Notes: generated by a model not told the origin, from the letters alone. A DNA stretch of 64,000 nucleotides from Actinomadura spongiicola (GCF_003432485.1 NZ_QVNQ01000001.1:744001-808000), one strand, 5' to 3'. Counted from the stretch's first letter, positions 52,612 through 62,629 are shown. Translations and numbers: made by a program.

Positions 52612-53807
52612 AGCGACAGCTCCGGAAGCGTGACCCAGCGCCGCTCCTGCCAGGAGCGCGCCGCCAGTTCGGCGAGCTGGATACCTCGCGCGGCCGCCAG
52701 GAAGTCCCACGGGAACGGCTCGTCCAGGACGATGTGACGGAGGAACCGCTCCCACTGAACCTTGAAGGCGTTGTCGTAGGTCTCGGTCGCCGGCAGCGGC
52801 TGCCAGCCCGCGCGGTGGTCGATCGGGTCCGGAAGGTCGGGGTTCCAGGTCGACCTCGGTGTGGTCGCGGCCGGCTGGACGAGGCAGTTCTGCAACCCGG
52901 CGACCGCGCTGCCCTCCGTACCGTCCACCTGGAGCTCGAACACCTCGCCCCGCTGGACGCGCACGCACCACGAGGAGTTCAGCTGGACCACGACGCCGCC
53001 GTCGAGCTCGAAGGTCGCGTACGCCGCGTCCTCGGCGTCGGCGTCGTAGGGGCGCCCGTCCTCACCGATACGTTCGGGTATGTGCGTGGCGCCGAGGACG
53101 GACACCGCGCGGGGAGCACCGAAAAGGCCGTTGAGCACGTACTCCCAATGGCAGAACATGTCGGAGATGATTCCGCCGCCGTCCGCGCTCCGGTAATTCC
53201 AGGAAGGGCGCTGCGGCGCGGGGTCGGGCCCCGGAAACACCCAGTATCCGAACTCGCCGCGCACGGACAGGATGCGTCCGAAGAAGCCGCTCTCCACGAG
53301 CCGCCGCAGTTTCCGCAGCCCGGGAAGAAACAGCTTGTCCTGCACGATGCCGTTCTTGACCCCGGCGTCCCGGGCGGCGCGCGCCAGATCCAGCGTCGAC
53401 CGGAGGTCGCCGGTCAGCGGCTTCTCGGCGTACACGTGCTTGCCCGCGGCGATCGCCGCGCGGACGGCGGGTTCGCGTACCGAGGTGAGCTGCGCGTCGA
53501 AGTAGATCTCGACCTCGGGGTCGCGGAGGACGTCCTGAAGATCGGTTGACCATTCCTTCAGCCCGAACTCCTCGGCGAGGGCGCCGAGCCGCGCGGGGTC
53601 GCGTCCGATCAGGACGGGTTCGGGCCAGATCACCGTGCCGTCGTCGATGGCGAGGCCGCCCTGGTCGCGGATGGCGAGGATCGATCGGATGAGGTGCTGG
53701 TTGCGTCCCATCCGGCCCGTGACGCCGTTCATGGCGATCCGGACGGTGCGTCTCGTGCGCGCACCCGCCGGAGACCCCGGGCTCACGGTCGAAGAAGCGA
53801 TTGTCAC
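52608..53807 (-). CDS. Gfo/Idh/MocA family oxidoreductase (I)
   Basis: 399-aa NAD(P)-dependent dehydrogenase. N-terminal Rossmann region VRIAMNGVTGRMGRNQHLIR is an unusual GxxGRMG variant; AAIAAGKHVYAEKPLTGDLR holds the conserved EKP. The C-terminal half has the usual open beta-sheet with GGGIISDMFCHWEYVLNG. It probably oxidises a sugar or inositol derivative. ATG 53807; 49 bp separate it from the second Gfo gene, the only gap between these catabolic genes. Confidence 0.92.
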   Translation of the reverse strand: MTIASSTVSPGSPAGARTRRTVRIAMNGVTGRMGRNQHLIRSILAIRDQGGLAIDDGTVIWPEPVLIGRDPARLGALAEEFGLKEWSTDLQDVLRDPEVEIYFDAQLTSVREPAVRAAIAAGKHVYAEKPLTGDLRSTLDLARAARDAGVKNGIVQDKLFLPGLRKLRRLVESGFFGRILSVRGEFGYWVFPGPDPAPQRPSWNYRSADGGGIISDMFCHWEYVLNGLFGAPRAVSVLGATHIPERIGEDGRPYDADAEDAAYATFELDGGVVVQLNSSWCVRVQRGEVFELQVDGTEGSAVAGLQNCLVQPAATTPRSTWNPDLPDPIDHRAGWQPLPATETYDNAFKVQWERFLRHIVLDEPFPWDFLAAARGIQLAELAARSWQERRWVTLPELSL

Positions 53808-53856
53808 GCTTGGCTCCTGCCTATAGAAATTCGTCGTGAAAGCGATGCGGCCCGGC

Positions 53857-54930
53857 TCAGGCGAGGCTCTTCATGCCGGCGGCCACGCCGTTGTAGAAGG
53901 GGTCGTCCGGAGTGATGGACCCGCGCCGCACGGTCTGACCGGTCGCCGCGGACTTGTACAGGGCGGCGAGCAGCTCCAGCGTCGGCCGCACGTCCCGGGG
54001 GCCCGGCTCCGGCGGACGCCCCTCCGCCCGCGCACGCAGGACCTCGGTCATCTGGGCGGTGTGCGTGGCCTCGGACTCGCCGTCGATCCGCCACTCCGGC
54101 GCGTCGTCACGGCCGGGTGCCGGGGTGAAGCGCCAGTCGTCGTTGCCGTACCAGTACACGCCGTCGACCTCGACGGTCGCCCGCTCGTAGTCGAGCCGGA
54201 TGTAGGTGACCTGGCGCGGCGCGAGCGTCGCGGCGCCGACGCTGACGATCGCGCCGTTTCCGAACCGCACGGTGGCCATCGCGACGTCCTCGACCTCGAT
54301 GTCGTGGGCGAGGGTCGCGCTCATCGCCGAGACGGCGTCCCAGTCGCCGTGCAGGGAGAGCAGGAAGTCGATGGCGTGGATGCCGTTCGTGGTCGTGGCC
54401 CCGCCCAGCTCGCTCTCCCAGCGTCCGCGCCAAGCCACGTCGTAGTACGCCTGGTCGCGGTAGAAGAGCGTCTGGCAGAGGCCGGTGTAGAGGGAGCCGA
54501 GCCGTCCGTCCTCGACGAGCCGCCGCAGGGTCCGGCCCGCCGAGCCGAAGCGCCACTGGCACACGCTCACGCAGTGTCCCTCGCTGCGCGCCTCGATCGC
54601 CTCGATCTCGTCGAGTTCGGCGAGCGAACCGCACAGCGGCTTCTCGCAGATCACCCACGCGCCCGCCTCCAGGCCCGCGCGGATCTGCGGCACGTGCGTG
54701 AACGGCGGGGTCGCCAGGTGGACGAGATCCGGCTCAACATCGGCCAACGCCCGGTCGAGGTCGGCGTACCCCGAGGGGATGCCGTGCTCGGAGCGGAACG
54801 CGTTCAGGCGCTGCTCGTCCGTGTCGACCGCCGCGACGATCTCGACGGGCACGTCCTGGGACCTGAGCGCCAGCACGTGCTGCGGCGCGATCACGCCGGT
54901 ACCCACAATGATCGCCTTCAGCGGCGTCAT
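53857..54930 (-). CDS. Gfo/Idh/MocA family oxidoreductase (II)
   Basis: 357-aa dehydrogenase: KAIIVGTGVIAPQHVLALRS, LATPPFTHVPQIRAGLEAGA, WVICEKPLCGSLAEL (EKP), GGATTTNGIHAIDFLLSLHG. Only distant similarity to the neighbouring Gfo protein, so the two probably act on different intermediates or different positions. ATG 54930 overlaps the hydrolase stop (ATGA). Confidence 0.92.
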   Translation of the reverse strand: MTPLKAIIVGTGVIAPQHVLALRSQDVPVEIVAAVDTDEQRLNAFRSEHGIPSGYADLDRALADVEPDLVHLATPPFTHVPQIRAGLEAGAWVICEKPLCGSLAELDEIEAIEARSEGHCVSVCQWRFGSAGRTLRRLVEDGRLGSLYTGLCQTLFYRDQAYYDVAWRGRWESELGGATTTNGIHAIDFLLSLHGDWDAVSAMSATLAHDIEVEDVAMATVRFGNGAIVSVGAATLAPRQVTYIRLDYERATVEVDGVYWYGNDDWRFTPAPGRDDAPEWRIDGESEATHTAQMTEVLRARAEGRPPEPGPRDVRPTLELLAALYKSAATGQTVRRGSITPDDPFYNGVAAGMKSLA

Positions 54931-55727
54931 GAATTCACCTCCACCGCGCCGGAGCCCGGCGCGTCGTTCTCGATGTCCCGGACCCAATTGCCGATCGCTT
55001 CGGCCACGCCGGCCGGATCGTCGTCATGGATCCAGTGGCCGCATCCGCTGAACTCGCGGTAACGCGTCCCGGGTCGTCGCGCCATTTCGCGGGCCTGCTC
55101 GGTCGGCAGGACGAAGCTTTCCGTTCCGTGCAGCAGCAGCGTGGGCTGCTTGACGGCCGACCAGTCGGCCCAGTGGTCGCCCACGAGGAGTTCCTGCGAC
55201 CGCAGCATTTCCTCGGGGTCGAACGTCAGTCCCCAGCCGTCGGGATAGCGGACCGCGCTTTGCAGGAAATAACTCGCGTCCGGCATCCCCTGCGCCTCGA
55301 TCGCCTCACCGAGCGCCCGCAATGACGGCGCGCGCTTCGGCCAGCCGCGCGTGTCGAGCGTGTTCGCGTCGACGAGCGCCTGCCCTTCCTCGACGATGAG
55401 CGCGCGGACGAGTTCGGGCCGCCGGGCCGCGAGGGTGTACGCGACCACGCCGCCCATCGAATGGCCGAGGACGATCGCGGGCGCGAGTTCCCGGGCCTCC
55501 AGGAACGCGGCCACATCGTCCACGTAGTCCGAGCACGCGTACTCGACGCCCTTGCGCGCGTGCCCGTGTCCACGCTGGTCGAGGGCGATGAGCCGGACGG
55601 ATCCCGCGAGCGCCTCGGCCAGCCCGGCGAACGTCCGGGCGCTGCCGAAGTGCCCGTGGACGGCCACCACGATCGGACCGTCCCCGCCATAGTCGCTGAA
55701 CGGTGTGGCGTTCTCGGATGGAGTCAT
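54927..55727 (-). CDS. Alpha/beta hydrolase
   Basis: 266-aa cytosolic alpha/beta hydrolase: VVAVHGHFGSARTFAGLAEA, ALDQRGHGHARK, nucleophile elbow VLGHSMGGVVAY and histidine in FSGCGHWIHDDDPA. The cofactor-free fold fits an esterase or lactonase acting on an imported compound. Between the ABC ATPase and Gfo genes with four-base overlaps on both sides. Confidence 0.9.
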   Translation of the reverse strand: MTPSENATPFSDYGGDGPIVVAVHGHFGSARTFAGLAEALAGSVRLIALDQRGHGHARKGVEYACSDYVDDVAAFLEARELAPAIVLGHSMGGVVAYTLAARRPELVRALIVEEGQALVDANTLDTRGWPKRAPSLRALGEAIEAQGMPDASYFLQSAVRYPDGWGLTFDPEEMLRSQELLVGDHWADWSAVKQPTLLLHGTESFVLPTEQAREMARRPGTRYREFSGCGHWIHDDDPAGVAEAIGNWVRDIENDAPGSGAVEVNS

Positions 55728-56773
55728 CGATCCTCTTTCTTGAGAATGGTGATCGGCCCGGTCGAAGGACCGGCGGGCTTCTCTTCGGTCGTCGGCGAAT
55801 CGGCGGACGCCGCGACGTCCTCATGCCTCCAGCAGGCCGCAGCCCGGCCGGGCAGCACTTCGGTCAGCGGAGGCGGCCGCGTCTCGCATTCCTCGACGGA
55901 ATAGGGGCAGCGTGGATGGAAACGGCAGCCGGGTGGCGGTGTGCGCGGGTCCCCGACGTCTCCGGCGAGCGCTTCCGGGATCCGCCCGCTGCCGTCCGCG
56001 TGCGGTATCGCGGCGATCAGCGCGCGTGTGTACGGGTGCCGCGCCGACCGCCACAATTCCAGAGTCGGGCCGTGCTCGACGATCGTCCCGAGATACATGA
56101 CGTAGAGTTCGTCGGCGATCTGCTTGACGATTCCGAGGTCGTGGGAGATCAGCAGCATTCCCACGCCGAGTTCCCCGCTGAGGTCGGTGAGCAGCCGCGC
56201 GAGCTGCGCCTGACCCGACACGTCGAGCGAGGCGAACGGCTCGTCCAGCACGAGCACCTCGGGGGACGGCGCGAGCGCGGCGGCGAGCGCCGCGCGCTGC
56301 CGCTGCCCGCCCGACATCTGGTGCGGGTACCGCTCGCGCAGGGACGGCGGCAACCCGACGAGTTCGAGCAGTTCCGCCGCCCGCCGCGAGCGGGAGTGGG
56401 AGCGGGAGCCGGAGCCGCCCGAACCGCCGTCATCGTCGCGGAAGCCGTCGCCGATCTGGTCACCGATCCTGCGCCGCGGGCTCAAGCAGGCGTACGGATT
56501 CTGGAAGACCATTTGGAGCGGCAGCAGCGAGACGTGCCGTGCCCGGTGCCCGAGCGGCGTCACGGGCCGGCCGCCGAAGGTCACCGTCCCGGCCGACGGC
56601 CGCAGCAGCCCCACGGCCGCGCGGGCGAGCGTGGACTTACCGCACCCGCTCTCGCCGACGAGGCCGACGATCTGCCCCGGACGCACCGCGAGCGTCACCC
56701 CCGCGACGATCTCCGCGGCCCGCCGGCCCTTCCCGTAGGCGACGTGAACTCCGCTGATCTCAAGTCGGCTCAT
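55724..56773 (-). CDS. ABC transporter ATP-binding protein (DppF-like)
   Basis: 349-aa ATPase: Walker A GLVGESGCGKST, signature QMSGGQRQRAALAAAL, Walker B VLVLDEPFASLD, and the oligopeptide-type tail ending PPGCRFHPRCPYSVEECETR (cysteine-rich). A run of Gly/Ser/Arg (GGSGGSGSRSHSRSRRA) inserted at about residue 125 is unusual. ATG 56773 overlaps the DppD stop. Confidence 0.95.
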   Translation of the reverse strand: MSRLEISGVHVAYGKGRRAAEIVAGVTLAVRPGQIVGLVGESGCGKSTLARAAVGLLRPSAGTVTFGGRPVTPLGHRARHVSLLPLQMVFQNPYACLSPRRRIGDQIGDGFRDDDGGSGGSGSRSHSRSRRAAELLELVGLPPSLRERYPHQMSGGQRQRAALAAALAPSPEVLVLDEPFASLDVSGQAQLARLLTDLSGELGVGMLLISHDLGIVKQIADELYVMYLGTIVEHGPTLELWRSARHPYTRALIAAIPHADGSGRIPEALAGDVGDPRTPPPGCRFHPRCPYSVEECETRPPPLTEVLPGRAAACWRHEDVAASADSPTTEEKPAGPSTGPITILKKEDR

Positions 56774-57753
56774 GACGTCCTCCCGGCGGCGAACGGATCC
56801 GGCGGGCAGGCGAACCGGTGCCGGTCGTCCAGCTCGACCGGCGCCGGAACCTCGACCGCGCACTGGTCGACGCCGTGCGGGCAGCGGGGGTGGAAGGCAC
56901 AGCCGGACGGCCGGTCTCCTGGCACGGGCGGCGTACCCGGGATCGGCCTGACGCCCTGATCGACCTTCGCTTCGGGGCTGGGCAGCGCCGCCAGCAGACC
57001 CGCCGTGTACGGGTGCCGGGGGCGGCGCAGCACCGTGCCGGCCGTGCCGGTCTCGACGACCCTCCCTGAGTAGAAGACCGAGAGCGTGTCGGCGAGCGCG
57101 GACATGACGCCCAGGTCATGCGTGACCAGCACGACCGTGACACCGGACTCGCGCCGCAGCCGGTCCAGCAACCGCAGGATCCCGGCCTGGACGGTCACGT
57201 CCAGCGCCGTCGTCGGCTCGTCCCCGATGATCACTTCCGGTTCGCAGGCCAGCGCCATCGCGATCGCGACGCGTTGCCGCATACCGCCGCTGAACTCGTG
57301 CGGGTGGCGGTCCAGCATCCCGGCCGGATCGGGGAGCCGGACCTCGGCCAGCAGCTCCACGGCCCGCGCCCGCGCCTTCGCGCGGCCCAGGCCGAGATGC
57401 GCCCGCATGTGGTCGGTCAGCTGCCGTCCGATCGTCAGCATCGGATGCAGCGAGGCCAGCGGATCCTGGAAGATCATCGCCATTCGTCGGCCGCGGACCG
57501 CGCGCAGCTCGCGTTCGGGCAGCCCGATCAGCTCCCGCCCGGCGAGCCGCGCCGAGCCCTCCACGATCGCGTCCGGGGGGAGAAGGCCCAGCACGGCCAG
57601 CATGGTGATCGTCTTGCCCGAGCCGCTCTCCCCGGCGATCCCGGCGATCGACTCCGGCTCGGCGGTCAGGTCCACGCCGTCCACCACGGTGACATGGCCG
57701 CGCGGTGTGGGCATCTTCACCCGCAGGTCGCGGATCTCAAGTACGGGTGTCAT
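56770..57753 (-). CDS. ABC transporter ATP-binding protein (DppD-like)
   Basis: 327-aa ATPase: Walker A GIAGESGSGKTIT, Q-loop AMIFQDPLASLHP, signature EFSGGMRQRVAIAMAL, Walker B VIIGDEPTTALD, and cysteine motif GCAFHPRCPHGVDQCAVEVP typical of oligopeptide ATPases. Full length. Coupled on both sides. Confidence 0.95.
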   Translation of the reverse strand: MTPVLEIRDLRVKMPTPRGHVTVVDGVDLTAEPESIAGIAGESGSGKTITMLAVLGLLPPDAIVEGSARLAGRELIGLPERELRAVRGRRMAMIFQDPLASLHPMLTIGRQLTDHMRAHLGLGRAKARARAVELLAEVRLPDPAGMLDRHPHEFSGGMRQRVAIAMALACEPEVIIGDEPTTALDVTVQAGILRLLDRLRRESGVTVVLVTHDLGVMSALADTLSVFYSGRVVETGTAGTVLRRPRHPYTAGLLAALPSPEAKVDQGVRPIPGTPPVPGDRPSGCAFHPRCPHGVDQCAVEVPAPVELDDRHRFACPPDPFAAGRTS

Positions 57754-58625
57754 CGGCCCGGCCTCCGATCGCCGGTGACGCCACGGGGATCGAGCACGTC
57801 CCGGAGACGGTCGCCGAGAAGGTTGTTGGCGAGGACGACGGTGACGATGGCCAGCCCGGGAAAGGTCGGCAGCCACCAGGCCTCCAGGTACTGGGTGCCG
57901 GTGGCGATCATCGACCCCCAGTCGGCGGTGGGCTGCTGCACCCCCAGGCCCAGGAACGAGATCGCGGCGACCAAGAGGATCTTCTCGCCGACATCGACCG
58001 TCGCCATCACCAGCATCGGCCCGGTGAGGTTCGGCGCGATGTCGCGCAGCAGCGTCCGCGGCGCGGACGCCCCCCGCAGCCGGGCCATCATGACGAACTC
58101 CGACCCCCGGAGCATGAGCACCTGCCCCCGCACCAGCCGCGCGTAAGGGGGCCAGGACAGGATCAGGACGGCGATGACCGCGTTCCGCAGACCCGGACCG
58201 AGCGCGGCCGTGACGGCGAGGGCGAGGATCACGCCGGGGAAGGCGAAGACGAGGTCGGTGAACCGCATCATCGCCTCGTCGACCCAGCCGCCGAAGTAGC
58301 CGGCCACGCCGCCGACGACCGCGCCGATCAAGGACGAGGCGAGCACCACGATCAGCGCGATCGTCACCGACACCCGGGCGCCCCAGATGAGGCGGCTCAG
58401 GACGTCCCGTCCCAGCTCGTCGGTACCGAACCAGTGCTGGGCGGACGGCCCGACCAGCAGGTCCGGCGACTGCGCGAGCGGGCTGGCCGGCGCGATCAGC
58501 GGGGCCGCCAGCGCCACGACCAGCCATCCGACGGAGACCGTCAGCGCGGACGCGAAGAGCGGATTGCCGCGCGCCGCGCGGGCGACCATGGAGACCCGGG
58601 GCGGACGTGCGATCGCGCCGATCAT
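57750..58625 (-). CDS. ABC transporter permease (DppC-like)
   Basis: 291-aa inner-membrane protein with about six helices. The N-terminal HWFGTDELGRDVLSRLIWGA and the EAA motif GASAPRTLLRDIAPN are diagnostic of the second permease of peptide-type importers. ATG 58625 overlaps the DppB stop. Confidence 0.95.
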   Translation of the reverse strand: MIGAIARPPRVSMVARAARGNPLFASALTVSVGWLVVALAAPLIAPASPLAQSPDLLVGPSAQHWFGTDELGRDVLSRLIWGARVSVTIALIVVLASSLIGAVVGGVAGYFGGWVDEAMMRFTDLVFAFPGVILALAVTAALGPGLRNAVIAVLILSWPPYARLVRGQVLMLRGSEFVMMARLRGASAPRTLLRDIAPNLTGPMLVMATVDVGEKILLVAAISFLGLGVQQPTADWGSMIATGTQYLEAWWLPTFPGLAIVTVVLANNLLGDRLRDVLDPRGVTGDRRPGR

Positions 58626-59722
58626 GAGCCCACCCGGATCCGCGGGTCGACGACGCCGTACAGGACGTCGACGACGAGGTTGATGGTGACGTAGACCAAC
58701 GTGATGCAGAGGCACGCGCCCATGACCGCGGGGAAGTCGAGGCGGACGGCGCTCTGGTAGGCGTAGGAGCCCAGCCCCGACCAGGAGAAGACCTGCTCCA
58801 CGAGCACGCTCGCGACGAACACGTTGGCCAGCGCGAGTCCACTGACCGTGATGACCAGCGGGGTCGCGCCCCGCAGCACGTACCGCCGCAGCACCGTCGA
58901 CCGCTTGAGTCCCTTCGCCGTCGCCGCGCGGACGTAGTCCTCGCTGATCACGTCGAGCACGGCGGCGCGAGTGAACCGGGTCAACAGGGCGATCCCCGGC
59001 GTGGCCAGGATCAGCGCGGGAAGGATCAGGTGATGGACGGCGTCGGTGAACGTCCCGAGGCGGCCCGTCAGCAACGCGTCCAGCGTGTACATCCCGGTGA
59101 CACTCGGCGGCGGTTCCCCGCCGACCGGCAGCCGCCCGCCGCCGGGCACCCAGCCGAGACGGTAGTAGAACAGCTGCAACGCCAGCAGACCGAGCCAGAA
59201 CGCCGGCACCGACATGCCGGTCAGCGACACGGTGCGCAGCAGGTGGTCGGCCGGACGGTCGCGCTTCAACGCGGAGACCATGCCGAGCGGGACGCCGACC
59301 AGCACGGCCATGAACACGGCGGCGATGGCGAGTTCGGCGGTCGCCGGCGCGCGATCGGCCAGGTCGGACAGGACGGGCTGCTGCGTCTGGATGGACGTGC
59401 CGAGATCGCCGTGCGCCAACCGCTGGAGGAACTCGCCGTACTGGGTCAACAGCCCGTCGTCGAGGTGGTACTTCGCGCGGAACGCCGCGACGGCCTCCGG
59501 GTCGGAACGCGCGGCGTCGCCGAGGTTCGCCGACGCCGGATCAGCGGGAATCACGTTGGACAGAAGGAACACCACGAACGTCACCGCCAGGCACAGCACG
59601 ACGGTCGCCAGGAACCGGCGCACGACGAAGGCCACCGAAATCGGTGACCGGCGCCGGCGCGGCAGCGCCCCGCGTCGCCGGCCATCGGTCTGCCGGCCAT
59701 CGGTCTTCTCCGCGTTGGTCAT
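58622..59722 (-). CDS. ABC transporter permease (DppB-like)
   Basis: 366-aa permease with six helices: FVVRRFLATVVLCLAVTFVV near the start, EFLQRLAHGDLGTSIQTQQP, and the EAA motif AATAKGLKRSTVLRRYVLRG. It has an extended basic N-terminus. ATG 59722 follows GGAAGGAG; 28 bp after the binding-protein stop. Confidence 0.95.
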   Translation of the reverse strand: MTNAEKTDGRQTDGRRRGALPRRRRSPISVAFVVRRFLATVVLCLAVTFVVFLLSNVIPADPASANLGDAARSDPEAVAAFRAKYHLDDGLLTQYGEFLQRLAHGDLGTSIQTQQPVLSDLADRAPATAELAIAAVFMAVLVGVPLGMVSALKRDRPADHLLRTVSLTGMSVPAFWLGLLALQLFYYRLGWVPGGGRLPVGGEPPPSVTGMYTLDALLTGRLGTFTDAVHHLILPALILATPGIALLTRFTRAAVLDVISEDYVRAATAKGLKRSTVLRRYVLRGATPLVITVSGLALANVFVASVLVEQVFSWSGLGSYAYQSAVRLDFPAVMGACLCITLVYVTINLVVDVLYGVVDPRIRVGS

Positions 59723-59750
59723 GCCCACTCCTTCCGCTGCCTGGCCACCA

Positions 59751-61421
59751 TCAGGCGGCGGAATCGCCGACGGGACGGATCGCGGGAATGTCGATGCCGT
59801 ACTGCGGGCTGCCGATCGCGCCGGCGATGTCCTTGGTACTGACGACCGACGACTGCGGCGCCGCGAGCGGGAAGTACGGGCCGACTTCGTTGAGCCGCGC
59901 CTGCCACTGCCGGACGAGCCCGGCCCGCTTCGCGTCGTCGAGCTCCGCCCGTGCCTGCCCGGCGAGTTTCACCACGTCCGGCGCGGCGCTCTCCGTCCAG
60001 TGCACCCGCTCGGCGTGGAAGCCGCCGGGGGACATGTTCAGGTAGGCGGTGCCGTCCATGAAGTCGGCGCCGCGCCCCAGCAGGCCGAAGTCGATCTTCC
60101 CTGCGGTCTGCTTCTCGTTGAGGATCGCGATCGGTGAACCGCGCAGCCTCACCTTGAAGCCCACCTGCTGGAGATTCTGCTGCATCTTGGCCGCGACGGC
60201 CGAGAACGAGACGCCCTGGAGCGTCAGGTCGGACGGGTAGTCCAGCGTCAGCCGGTCCTTTCCGGGCCCGGCGGCCTGGAAGGCCCTCTTGGCCCGCGCC
60301 AGGTCACGCTTCACCGCGGACGAGCGCGGCAGCGATCCGGGCATCCAGGACGGGATCACGCCCGTCATCTGCGCGGCGCCGGGCCCGGTGACGCGGGTGA
60401 TGCCGTCGTGGTCGAGGCCGTAGCGGATCGCCTCGCGGACACGCGGGTGGGCCGTGACCGGCGAGGCCTGGGCGTCCACGTTCGCGAAGGCGAAGAAGGT
60501 GAACCGCGACGCCTGCGACGAGACCGTCACCCTGCCCTTGATGCGCCGGGTGTCGGTGGCGGACACGTCCAATGCCACCTCGGCCTTGCCGCGCTGCACG
60601 TTCGTCGCCTGCGCCGCCGCCTGCATGTTCCGTACGATCACGGTCTTGAACGGCGGGGCGCCGCGCCACGGCTTCGGGCTGCTCTTCAACGTGATCTGCG
60701 AGCCCGACTCGTACTTGGTCAGGACGTACGGCCCGCTGCCCGCTCCGGTGGACTCCCCGGAGTTGAACCACTTCTCGGCCTGGTCGGTCTTCGCCGCGTC
60801 GGGGGAGTCGGTCGCGCCGTGGGCCTTCGCGAGCTCGGAGTTGACGATGCTCGTCGCCGGGTTCGCGACGATCGCGGGAATGGCGGCGTTCGGTTCCTTC
60901 GAGGTCAGCACGACCTTGTTCGGCCCGTCGGCCCGCACTGTGATGCCGTCCATCAGGTAGGAGCCGTTGGCCTTGAGGTTGGCCAGCCGTTGCAGCGAGA
61001 AGACGACATCGGCCGAGGTGACGGGCGTCCCGTCCGCGAACCGTGCGCCCCGGTCGAGTTCGAAGGTGTAGCGCTTGGCTCCGGCGTCCGCCTGGAACGA
61101 CGTGGCCAGCGACGGCTGAGCCCTCTTGACGTCGGAGCCCGGGTAGGTGAGGAGCGTCTGGTAGACCGCGTGGTCCACGACGAACGCGGTCGGCGTGAAC
61201 GCGCGCTGCGGATCGAGCGAGTCGATGACGAACGCCGTGTCGACGGTCAGCATGTCACCGGCCTTGCCGGCGCCGGCCGGGCCGCCGCCGCAGCCGGCCA
61301 GCACGGCCCCTCCCATGATGATCGCCATGCTCGCCGGTGCCGCGCGCCGCGCGGTGTTCCTCGCCCGCGCCGTCACAGGACGGCGGTTGCCCTTGCGTGA
61401 GTGCTCTCTACGGCCTTCCAT
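59751..61421 (-). CDS. ABC transporter substrate-binding lipoprotein (family 5)
   Basis: About 556 aa. The N-terminus carries a long basic n-region, a hydrophobic stretch and lipobox VLAGC (Cys44), so it is a lipoprotein of the SBP_bac_5 family. Family blocks: IDSLDPQRAFTPTAFVVDHA, GARFADGTPVTSADVVFSLQ, HPRVREAIRYGLDHDGITRV. Peptides, nickel or oligosaccharides/glycosides are possible ligands; the downstream sugar-type enzymes favour a glycoside. First gene of the operon; a LacI-type palindrome lies 43 bp upstream. Confidence 0.94.
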   Translation of the reverse strand: MEGRREHSRKGNRRPVTARARNTARRAAPASMAIIMGGAVLAGCGGGPAGAGKAGDMLTVDTAFVIDSLDPQRAFTPTAFVVDHAVYQTLLTYPGSDVKRAQPSLATSFQADAGAKRYTFELDRGARFADGTPVTSADVVFSLQRLANLKANGSYLMDGITVRADGPNKVVLTSKEPNAAIPAIVANPATSIVNSELAKAHGATDSPDAAKTDQAEKWFNSGESTGAGSGPYVLTKYESGSQITLKSSPKPWRGAPPFKTVIVRNMQAAAQATNVQRGKAEVALDVSATDTRRIKGRVTVSSQASRFTFFAFANVDAQASPVTAHPRVREAIRYGLDHDGITRVTGPGAAQMTGVIPSWMPGSLPRSSAVKRDLARAKRAFQAAGPGKDRLTLDYPSDLTLQGVSFSAVAAKMQQNLQQVGFKVRLRGSPIAILNEKQTAGKIDFGLLGRGADFMDGTAYLNMSPGGFHAERVHWTESAAPDVVKLAGQARAELDDAKRAGLVRQWQARLNEVGPYFPLAAPQSSVVSTKDIAGAIGSPQYGIDIPAIRPVGDSAA

Positions 61422-61463
61422 GCCCGGTCCTTTCTCCGTATCCACCGCGGCGGATTCGGAGGA

Positions 61464-61479
61464 TGGCAAACGATTACCA
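61464..61479. promoter_or_regulatory. LacI-type operator before the transporter/catabolic operon
   Basis: TGGCAAACGATTACCA is an imperfect palindrome around a central CG, matching LacI-family sites (AAnCGnTT core). It lies between the divergent operon and lacI-type gene, 43 bp before the lipoprotein start. Confidence 0.75.
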
Positions 61480-61604
61480 CGCATAGTTCCAACGGCGAAG
61501 CGGCGATGTCAAGCGAAAACGTCCAGGTCATGTGTGCGGACAGTGCGAAACAGGCGTCGTGTAGGGGCCTCGACGGATAGAATTTTCCGTCAGGAGGTGG
61601 CCAT

Positions 61605-62606
61605 ATGGGGTCTCTGGCCGACATCAGCGAGCGCGCGGGCGTCTCGATCGCGACGGCGTCGCGCGTCCTCAACGGCTCGAAGCACCCGGTCTCGGCGGCG
61701 ATGCGGGAGCGCGTGCTCAACGCCGCCGCCGAACTGGGCTACGCGCCGAGCTTCGCGGCGCGGGCGCTGGTGACGGGCCGTACGCCCATCGTGGGCGTGA
61801 TCGTGGGCGACATCGTGGACCCGTACTTCGCCCACATCGCACGCGGGGTCGAGCACGTCGCCGGACGGCTCGGCTATCTGACCATGCTGTCGAGCGCCCA
61901 CCGCTCGACCGAGGCCGAGATCCGGCATCTGCGGGCGCTGCGCGCCACCCAGGCCAGGGGCGTGATCTTCGCTTCCAGCGGATACACCGACGACCCCCAC
62001 CGGCAGGAACTCCAGCAGGCCGTGGACGAGGCCCGGGAATCGGGCGCGCGGGTCCTCACCCTCGCCCATCGCGAGCTCGACTGCCCCTCGGTGACGTTCG
62101 ACAGCCGGGCGGCCGCCTACGACATCACCGACTACGTCGTCTCCCTCGGGCATCGCCGCATCGCCTTCGTCGACGGCCCGAAGGGCCTGTTCACCTCGCT
62201 CGAACGGTGTGCGGGCTACGAGGCCGCGATGGCCGCCGCCGGGCTCGACCCGCTGCGCTTCGAGGGCGGCTTCGAGTACGAGGCGGGCTACGACGCGGCC
62301 CAGCACATCGCCGCCGCCGGCCCGCTGCCCGACGCGATCATCGGGGTCAACGACGATGTCGCCATCGGCATCGTCATGGGCCTGCGCTCGGCGGGCATCG
62401 AGGTCCCGGAACGGGTGTCGGTGGCGGGGATCAACGACACGCGACCGGCCGCCTACACCGGCCTCACGACCGTCAGCGCGCCGCTCTACGAACTGGGCCT
62501 CACCGCGGCGCGCATCGTGCTGGCGGAGAAGGGCGCCGACGAGCCGTCCGACAAGGTGCTGCCCCACCAACTCGTACCGCGATCGACGACGCGCCGCGCC
62601 AACTGA
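61605..62606 (+). CDS. LacI-family transcriptional regulator
   Basis: 333 aa. N-terminal HTH and hinge: SLADISERAGVSIATASRVL, NGSKHPVSAAMRERVLNAAA, ELGYAPSFAARALVTGRT. The periplasmic-binding-like effector domain follows (VGVIVGDIVDPYFAHIARGV, DAIIGVNDDVAIGIVMGL). ATG 61605 follows AGGAGGTGG. Likely represses the divergent operon and the 63034 gene until the pathway substrate appears; two matching operators support this. Confidence 0.95.
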   Translation: MGSLADISERAGVSIATASRVLNGSKHPVSAAMRERVLNAAAELGYAPSFAARALVTGRTPIVGVIVGDIVDPYFAHIARGVEHVAGRLGYLTMLSSAHRSTEAEIRHLRALRATQARGVIFASSGYTDDPHRQELQQAVDEARESGARVLTLAHRELDCPSVTFDSRAAAYDITDYVVSLGHRRIAFVDGPKGLFTSLERCAGYEAAMAAAGLDPLRFEGGFEYEAGYDAAQHIAAAGPLPDAIIGVNDDVAIGIVMGLRSAGIEVPERVSVAGINDTRPAAYTGLTTVSAPLYELGLTAARIVLAEKGADEPSDKVLPHQLVPRSTTRRAN

Positions 62607-62629
62607 GAGCCCGGCTCCACGGAAAAACA